Shown: piece by piece, positions 58,359-64,000 of the stretch
Layout: the number at the start of each line of letters is the position of its first letter
Numbering within the stretch: position 1 is the first letter of the stretch
The notes under the pieces: generated by a model
What the model was told of the DNA's origin: nothing
Databases searched by the model: none
The model's input: the letters and a program-made list of their open reading frames with translations, nothing else
NCBI RefSeq assembly: GCF_014649655.1
Contig: NZ_BMTL01000003.1
Span: forward strand, 62,001-126,000
Length of the DNA stretch: 64,000 nt
Reading direction: 5' to 3'
Source: Streptomyces humidus
Lineage (GTDB): Bacteria; Actinomycetota; Actinomycetes; Streptomycetales; Streptomycetaceae
Translations under genes and position numbers: made by a program

Positions 58359-59291
58359 GTGAACGAACTGCCGCAGCAGCTGGTCAACGGCCTGCTACTG
58401 GGATCCATGTACGGGCTCGTCGCCATTGGCTACACAATGGTCTACGGCATCGTCCAGCTCATCAACTTCGCCCACGGCGAGATCTTCATGACGGGCGCCT
58501 TCGGGGCACTCTCCGTCTACCTCTGGGTGGTCCCCAGCGGCACCACCATGTGGATAGCCCTGCCACTCATGCTCATCGGCGCCATCCTCGTCGCCGTCCT
58601 CGTCGCCATCGGAGCGGAACGGTTCGCCTACCGCCCCCTGCGCGGCGCACCCCGCCTCGCCCCCCTCATCACCGCCATCGGCCTCTCCCTCGCCCTCCAG
58701 CAAGCGGTCTGGGCCTGGTACCCCGAAGCGAAGTCGGCCCGCACCTTCCCCCAGATCGACGGCGGCCCCTTCCACATCGGCGACGTCACCATCCAGACCG
58801 GCGACGTGTTCCTCCTCGTCGCCGCCCCCATCAGCATGGCCGTCCTCGCCTACTTCGTCATGAAGACCCGCACCGGACGCGGCATGCAGGCCACCGCCCA
58901 AGACCCCGACACCGCCAAGCTCATGGGTGTCAACACCGACCGCATCATCGTGATCGCCTTCGCCCTCGGCGCCGCCTTCGCCGCCATCGGCGGCGTCGCC
59001 TACGGCCTGAAGTACGGCCAGATCGACTACCGCATGGGCTTCATCCTCGGACTCAAGGCCTTCACCGCGGCAGTCCTCGGCGGCATCGGCAACATCTACG
59101 GCGCCATGATCGGCGGCGTCGTCCTCGGCATCGCCGAAACACTCGCCACCGCCTACATCGCCGACATCCCCGGCATGGACAAGTTCGGCAGCCAGTCCTG
59201 GGCCGACGTCTGGGCCTTCGTACTTCTCATCCTCGTACTGCTGTTCAGGCCACAAGGCCTGCTCGGCGAACGCGTCGCGGACAGGGCGTGA
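58359..59291 (+). CDS. livH: Branched-chain amino-acid ABC transporter permease LivH
   Basis: Encodes 310 residues from GTG 58359, with GGAGGA 7 bases upstream. Eight or so membrane segments are visible. Family motifs are YGLVAIGYTMVYGIVQLINFAHGEI near residues 20-45, FRRVNTDRII-like MGVNTDRIIVIAFALG and VLGGIGNIYGAMIGGVVLG. It forms the membrane channel with LivM. The stop overlaps or nearly abuts the livM start. Confidence 0.96.
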   Translation: MNELPQQLVNGLLLGSMYGLVAIGYTMVYGIVQLINFAHGEIFMTGAFGALSVYLWVVPSGTTMWIALPLMLIGAILVAVLVAIGAERFAYRPLRGAPRLAPLITAIGLSLALQQAVWAWYPEAKSARTFPQIDGGPFHIGDVTIQTGDVFLLVAAPISMAVLAYFVMKTRTGRGMQATAQDPDTAKLMGVNTDRIIVIAFALGAAFAAIGGVAYGLKYGQIDYRMGFILGLKAFTAAVLGGIGNIYGAMIGGVVLGIAETLATAYIADIPGMDKFGSQSWADVWAFVLLILVLLFRPQGLLGERVADRA

Positions 59292-59296
59292 CACCG

Positions 59297-61123
59297 ATGA
59301 CCACACAGACCACCACAGCCGACACCCCCAGCACCCCCACCACCGGCGCACCCACCGGCCTCATCGGCATCCCCGCCCAGGCCGGCCGCGCCCTCGCCAC
59401 CGGCGGCGGCGCCCTCACCATCATCTCCACCTTCCTCGCCTGGACCTGGACAGCCGCCTTCCCCGGCGACCTCACCGTCTACGGCTACCCCGGCGGCCTC
59501 CAGGTCCTCGCCCTCATCGGCGGCGCCCTCACCACCCTCTTCGGCCTCTCCTCCTACGGAGTCAAGGGCCTCGGCTGGCTCACCCCCGCCGGCGCCGACG
59601 GCGCACTCAAGTTCGCCGCCCTCGCCGCCTTCGCCACCGTCTGGTACACGATCATCGCGATCACCGTCGACCTCGGCGGCATCGTCAACCTCGAGCCCGG
59701 CGGCTTCATCGCCGCCCTCGCCGCACTCGCCGCACTCCTCGGCGCCCTCGCCCTCCCCTTCGAACGCCCCGAACCCGAACCCCACGACCCGGACGACACC
59801 GGCTGGGAACTGGCCCGCCACCGCCTGCGCACCCTCCGCGACACCGGCAAGGCAGCCTTCTCCAGCGGCACCGCCCGCCCCATCGGCACCCTCCCCTCCT
59901 ACGCCGAGATCCTCATCATCGTCGCCATCCTCGGCCTCGGCCTCACCGTCTTCACCTACGGCATCGGCACCGAGTACGACGAACTCTTCATCGGCTTCCT
60001 CATCACAGCAGGCTTCGGCTTCGCCGCGCTCAACAAGTCCGGCCTCGTCAACCAAGCCAGCCAGATCACCGCACGCCACCAGAACATCACCATCTGCGGC
60101 GCCTTCGTCGCAGCCGCGATGTTCCCCTTCACCCAGACCGACGACCAGTACGCCACCGTCGGCGTCTACATCCTCATCTTCGGCACCGTCGCCCTCGGCC
60201 TCAACATCGTCGTCGGCCTCGCAGGCCTCCTCGACCTCGGCTACGTCGCCTTCCTCGGCGTCGGCGCCTACGCCGCCGCCATGGTCTCCGGCTCCCCCAG
60301 CTCCCCCTTCCACGTGCACTTCCCCTTCTGGGCCGCCGTCCTCGTCGGCGCCGCAGCCTCCCTCGTCTTCGGCGTCCTCATCGGCGCCCCCACCCTGCGA
60401 CTGCGCGGCGACTACCTCGCCATCGTCACCCTCGGCTTCGGAGAGATCTTCCGCATCACCGCCAACAACCTCGACGGCACCTCCGGACCCGACATCACCA
60501 ACGGCTCCAACGGCATCTCCTCCATCCCGAACCTCAACATCCTCGGGTTCGACTTCGGAGCCGAACACGCCATCGCCGGATTCACCATCGGCCGATTCGC
60601 CAACTACTTCTTCCTGATGCTCATCATCACGGCCATCGTCGTCCTCGTCTTCCGACGCAGCGGCGACTCCCGCATCGGCCGCGCATGGGTCGCCATCCGC
60701 GAAGACGAGACCGCCGCCCTCGCCATGGGCATCAACGGCTTCCGCGTCAAACTCATCGCCTTCGCCGTCGGCGCCTCCCTCGCCGGACTCGCCGGCACCG
60801 TCCAGGCCCACGTCACCTACACCGTGACCCCCGAGCAATACCTCTTCGCCGGCCCCATCCCGCCCAACTCCGCCTTCCTCCTCGCCGCAGTCGTCCTCGG
60901 CGGCATGGGCACCATCAGCGGCCCCCTCATCGGCGCCGCACTCCTCTTCCTCATCCCCAACAAGCTCCAGTTCCTCGGCGACTACCAGCTCTTCGCCTTC
61001 GGCCTCGCCCTCATCCTGCTGATGCGCTTCCGCCCGGAGGGCCTCATCCCCAACCGGCGACGTCAGCTCGAGTTCCACGAGGACGCGGAAGCTCCCACCG
61101 TCCTGACGAAGGCAGGGGCCTGA
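59297..61123 (+). CDS. livM: Branched-chain amino-acid ABC transporter permease LivM, with long N-terminal extension
   Basis: Encodes 608 residues, nearly twice the 300-350 of usual LivM. The conserved permease lies at about 285-590 (NIVVGLAGLLDLGYVAFLGVGAY, IGAPTLRLRGDYLAIVTLGFGEI, GGMGTISGPLIGAALLF). Residues 1-280 carry additional membrane helices (about 40-60, 72-92, 112-130, 140-160, 205-235) not needed in E. coli LivM. Extended LivM is common in actinobacteria; the role is not known. ATG 59297 is in frame with GTG 59288, which overlaps the livH stop and is an alternative start. Confidence 0.92.
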   Translation: MTTQTTTADTPSTPTTGAPTGLIGIPAQAGRALATGGGALTIISTFLAWTWTAAFPGDLTVYGYPGGLQVLALIGGALTTLFGLSSYGVKGLGWLTPAGADGALKFAALAAFATVWYTIIAITVDLGGIVNLEPGGFIAALAALAALLGALALPFERPEPEPHDPDDTGWELARHRLRTLRDTGKAAFSSGTARPIGTLPSYAEILIIVAILGLGLTVFTYGIGTEYDELFIGFLITAGFGFAALNKSGLVNQASQITARHQNITICGAFVAAAMFPFTQTDDQYATVGVYILIFGTVALGLNIVVGLAGLLDLGYVAFLGVGAYAAAMVSGSPSSPFHVHFPFWAAVLVGAAASLVFGVLIGAPTLRLRGDYLAIVTLGFGEIFRITANNLDGTSGPDITNGSNGISSIPNLNILGFDFGAEHAIAGFTIGRFANYFFLMLIITAIVVLVFRRSGDSRIGRAWVAIREDETAALAMGINGFRVKLIAFAVGASLAGLAGTVQAHVTYTVTPEQYLFAGPIPPNSAFLLAAVVLGGMGTISGPLIGAALLFLIPNKLQFLGDYQLFAFGLALILLMRFRPEGLIPNRRRQLEFHEDAEAPTVLTKAGA

Positions 61124-61128
61124 CCACC

Positions 61129-62747
<1,619 letters not shown>

Positions 62748-62761
62748 CCCACCCCCCTCAC

Positions 62762-62804
62762 ACGACGAGGCCCGCGCCCCTTCTCCGGGCGCGGGCCTCG
62801 TCGT
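62762..62804 (+). terminator. Terminator of the liv operon, likely shared with the convergent pdtaR gene
   Basis: Perfect 18-bp inverted repeat (62762-62779 and 62787-62804), loop CTTCTCC, starting 14 bases after livF. It also lies 17 bases beyond the stop of the convergent response-regulator gene, so it can serve both directions. Confidence 0.9.
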
Positions 62805-62821
62805 ACGTGGAGAATCCGCGG

Positions 62822-63478
62822 TCAGCCCTTGTTCGCCTTCTTCTCCTCGGCATCCTGAATGACCGCCTCCGCCACCTGCTGCATCGACATCCGCCGATCC
62901 ATCGACGTCTTCTGAATCCACCGGAACGCCGCCGGCTCCGTCAGCCCGTACTCCGTCTGGAGAATCGACTTCGCCCGGTCCACCAGCTTGCGGGTCTCCA
63001 GCCGCAACGTCAGATCCGCGACCTCGTTCTCCAGCTCCCGCAGCTCCGTGAAACGCGAGACCGCCATCTCGATCGCCGGGACGACGTCACTCTTGCTGAA
63101 CGGCTTCACCAGGTACGCCATCGCGCCCGCGTCCCGCGCCCGCTCGACGAGGTCGCGCTGCGAGAACGCGGTCAGCATCAGGACGGGCGCGATGCGCTCC
63201 TCGGCGATCTTCTCGGCGGCGGAGATGCCATCGAGCTTCGGCATCTTCACGTCCAGGATCACCAGGTCCGGCTTGTGCTCCCGGGCGAGCTCGACGGCCT
63301 GCTCACCGTCACCGGCCTCGCCGACGACGCTGTAGCCCTCCTCCTCCAGCATCTCCTTGAGGTCGAGGCGGATCAGCGCCTCGTCCTCGGCGATGACGAC
63401 ACGGGTCGTCAGCGGAGGCACGTGCGACTTGTCGTCGTCGGGCGCGTCTACGGGCTGGGGCGACTCGGGGGCGGTCAC
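62822..63478 (-). CDS. pdtaR: ANTAR-domain response regulator, PdtaR-like
   Basis: Encodes 218 residues from GTG 63478 with GAGGAG upstream. The receiver domain covers about 24-140: RVVIAEDEALIRLDLKEML, phospho-acceptor Asp in LVILDVKMPKLDG, Thr/Ser in VLMLTAFSQ and Lys in AYLVKPFSKSDV. The C-terminal ANTAR domain (about 150-212) has LVDRAKSILQTEYGLTEPAAFRWIQKTSMDRRMSMQQVAEAV. ANTAR proteins bind paired hairpins in nascent RNA to block terminators. The partner kinase PdtaS is encoded elsewhere. Confidence 0.95.
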   Translation of the reverse strand: MTAPESPQPVDAPDDDKSHVPPLTTRVVIAEDEALIRLDLKEMLEEEGYSVVGEAGDGEQAVELAREHKPDLVILDVKMPKLDGISAAEKIAEERIAPVLMLTAFSQRDLVERARDAGAMAYLVKPFSKSDVVPAIEMAVSRFTELRELENEVADLTLRLETRKLVDRAKSILQTEYGLTEPAAFRWIQKTSMDRRMSMQQVAEAVIQDAEEKKANKG

Positions 63479-63577
63479 GGGGGCTCCTCGTTCAGGGGCG
63501 GGTACTGCTGACAAGAGCCTACCTAGCTGCGGTAAGGTGGGTGCGCGGAGGGTCGGGGGAAACCTTTGATTCTGCGA

Positions 63578-63652
63578 GCCCCGGTAGCCCAATTGGCAGC
63601 AGGCAATGGATTCAAAACCCATACAGTGTCGGTTCGAGTCCGACCCGGGGCA
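63578..63652 (+). tRNA. tRNA, anticodon CAA (Leu by anticodon), 75-nt class I fold without long variable arm
   Basis: Complete cloverleaf: acceptor GCCCCGG (63578-63584) with CCGGGGC (63645-63651), discriminator A at 63652. The D arm is GCCC/AGGC with GG in its loop, and the T arm is GTCGG-TTCGAGT-CCGAC (63628-63644). The anticodon loop TTCAAAA gives CAA at 63613-63615, reading UUG. The variable loop is only 5 nt (ACAGT), whereas bacterial tRNA-Leu normally has a long variable arm. The anticodon stem has one A-C mismatch next to the loop. No CCA is encoded. A terminator follows 31 bases downstream. Confidence 0.88.
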
Positions 63653-63683
63653 CTTTTCCTTCAGTTCCAAGTTCGATCTTGGC

Positions 63684-63720
63684 AAGCGGAGGATCACGTT
63701 CGCGTGATCCTCCGCTTTTT
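63684..63720 (+). terminator. Rho-independent terminator after the tRNA
   Basis: 15-bp perfect stem (63684-63698 and 63703-63717), a TTCG tetraloop and a T run to 63720. It is the best canonical terminator in the window. Confidence 0.92.
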
Positions 63721-63758
63721 GCTGTACACAGTGATCGCTGGTCACTCAACGTGTTCGT

Positions 63759-64000
63759 ATGCACTTTCATGGAACCGAGGTTCGACAGAAGGCCGTCACG
63801 CTGCTTCGTAACGGAGCCCGAAACGCTGACGTAGCTCGCCAGTTGAGCATCCCTCTTGGAACAGTCAGCTATTGGAAGCACATGGATCGCGCCAAGCGCG
63901 GCGAGTGTCCCGGACGCGTCCCACCGCCGTGCCCCAGGTGCGAAGGGCAGCTGGACAACCTCGCCTACTCCTATCTCCTGGGCCTTTATCTCGGCGACGG
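63759..64000 (+). CDS. HTH and LAGLIDADG-like protein, 3' part outside the window
   Basis: The frame is open from ATG 63759 to the edge (about 80 codons). It begins MHFHGTEVRQKAVTLLRNGA and has a helix-turn-helix in NADVARQLSIPLGTVSYWKH, as in transposase-like and regulator HTHs. A CxxC element (PPPCPRCEGQL) follows, then SYLLGLYLGDG at the edge, which matches the first LAGLIDADG motif of homing endonuclease-like domains. The ATG lacks a strong ribosome-binding site. The gene follows a tRNA and terminator, and its GC content is lower than that of its neighbours, so it may have been acquired. Related HTH/LAGLIDADG proteins occur in actinobacteria; their function is unknown. Confidence 0.75.
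   Translation, partial: MHFHGTEVRQKAVTLLRNGARNADVARQLSIPLGTVSYWKHMDRAKRGECPGRVPPPCPRCEGQLDNLAYSYLLGLYLGD

Overview
The window is a piece of a Streptomyces chromosome. GC content is very high and third codon positions are almost all G or C. Starts are often GTG, genes often overlap by 4 bases (ATGA or GTGA), and the gene families are typical of the genus (DUF397 with WhiJ-like regulators, DUF3068 with SPW_0924, DUF2293, DUF4184). From memory, the order uvrB, glpQ-like, ogt, psuG ... coaE, rpsA ... polA, livKHMGF, pdtaR resembles the conserved core of S. coelicolor around SCO1959-SCO2013. That comparison is recollection, not a search.

Layout. 1-2308: tail of a polar amino-acid ABC importer (binding protein, permease, ATPase). 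2464-4082: type II dehydroquinase and an S66 peptidase. 4234-8112: a tellurite/metal block (terC and two TerD proteins). terC has a yybP-ykoY (Mn2+) riboswitch that appears to gate its ribosome-binding site. 8294-13145: uvrB, an MHYT membrane protein, a secreted glycerophosphodiesterase and ogt. 13266-21855: pseudouridine catabolism (psuG plus a PfkB kinase), a methyltransferase, CorA, several conserved unknowns and a lone GltD-like protein. 22043-27274: a MocR regulator, a methyltransferase and a WhiJ/DUF397/HATPase regulatory locus. 27418-34947: an ABC exporter, an FUSC-like membrane protein, a tRNA-like element, a peptidase and a family-5 uracil-DNA glycosylase. 35006-40488: acyltransferase-like protein, TPR protein, coaE, PAC2 protein and rpsA. 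40867-49345: methyltransferase, HrpB helicase, DUF3068 protein, lytic transglycosylase and DUF4184 protein. 49687-56734: polA, a YdeP-type molybdopterin oxidoreductase, a thioesterase and two exported proteins. 57022-62747: complete branched-chain amino-acid importer livKHMGF. 62822-64000: ANTAR response regulator, a tRNA and the start of an HTH/LAGLIDADG gene that leaves the window.

Cross-cutting signals. Three DNA-repair genes (uvrB, ogt, polA) carry the same promoter form, TTGTCAGTG-N8-TAnnnT, 6-7 bases before the start codon. This resembles the mycobacterial PafBC (RecA-NDp) promoter and implies leaderless mRNAs. Several intergenic gaps are filled with short tandem repeats, and some of these run across stop codons. 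The strongest candidates for something unusual are the terC riboswitch switch element, the short class-I tRNA with a CAA anticodon beside the HTH/LAGLIDADG gene, a tRNA-like element whose halves lie in permuted order, and a methyltransferase that seems to start at ATC.
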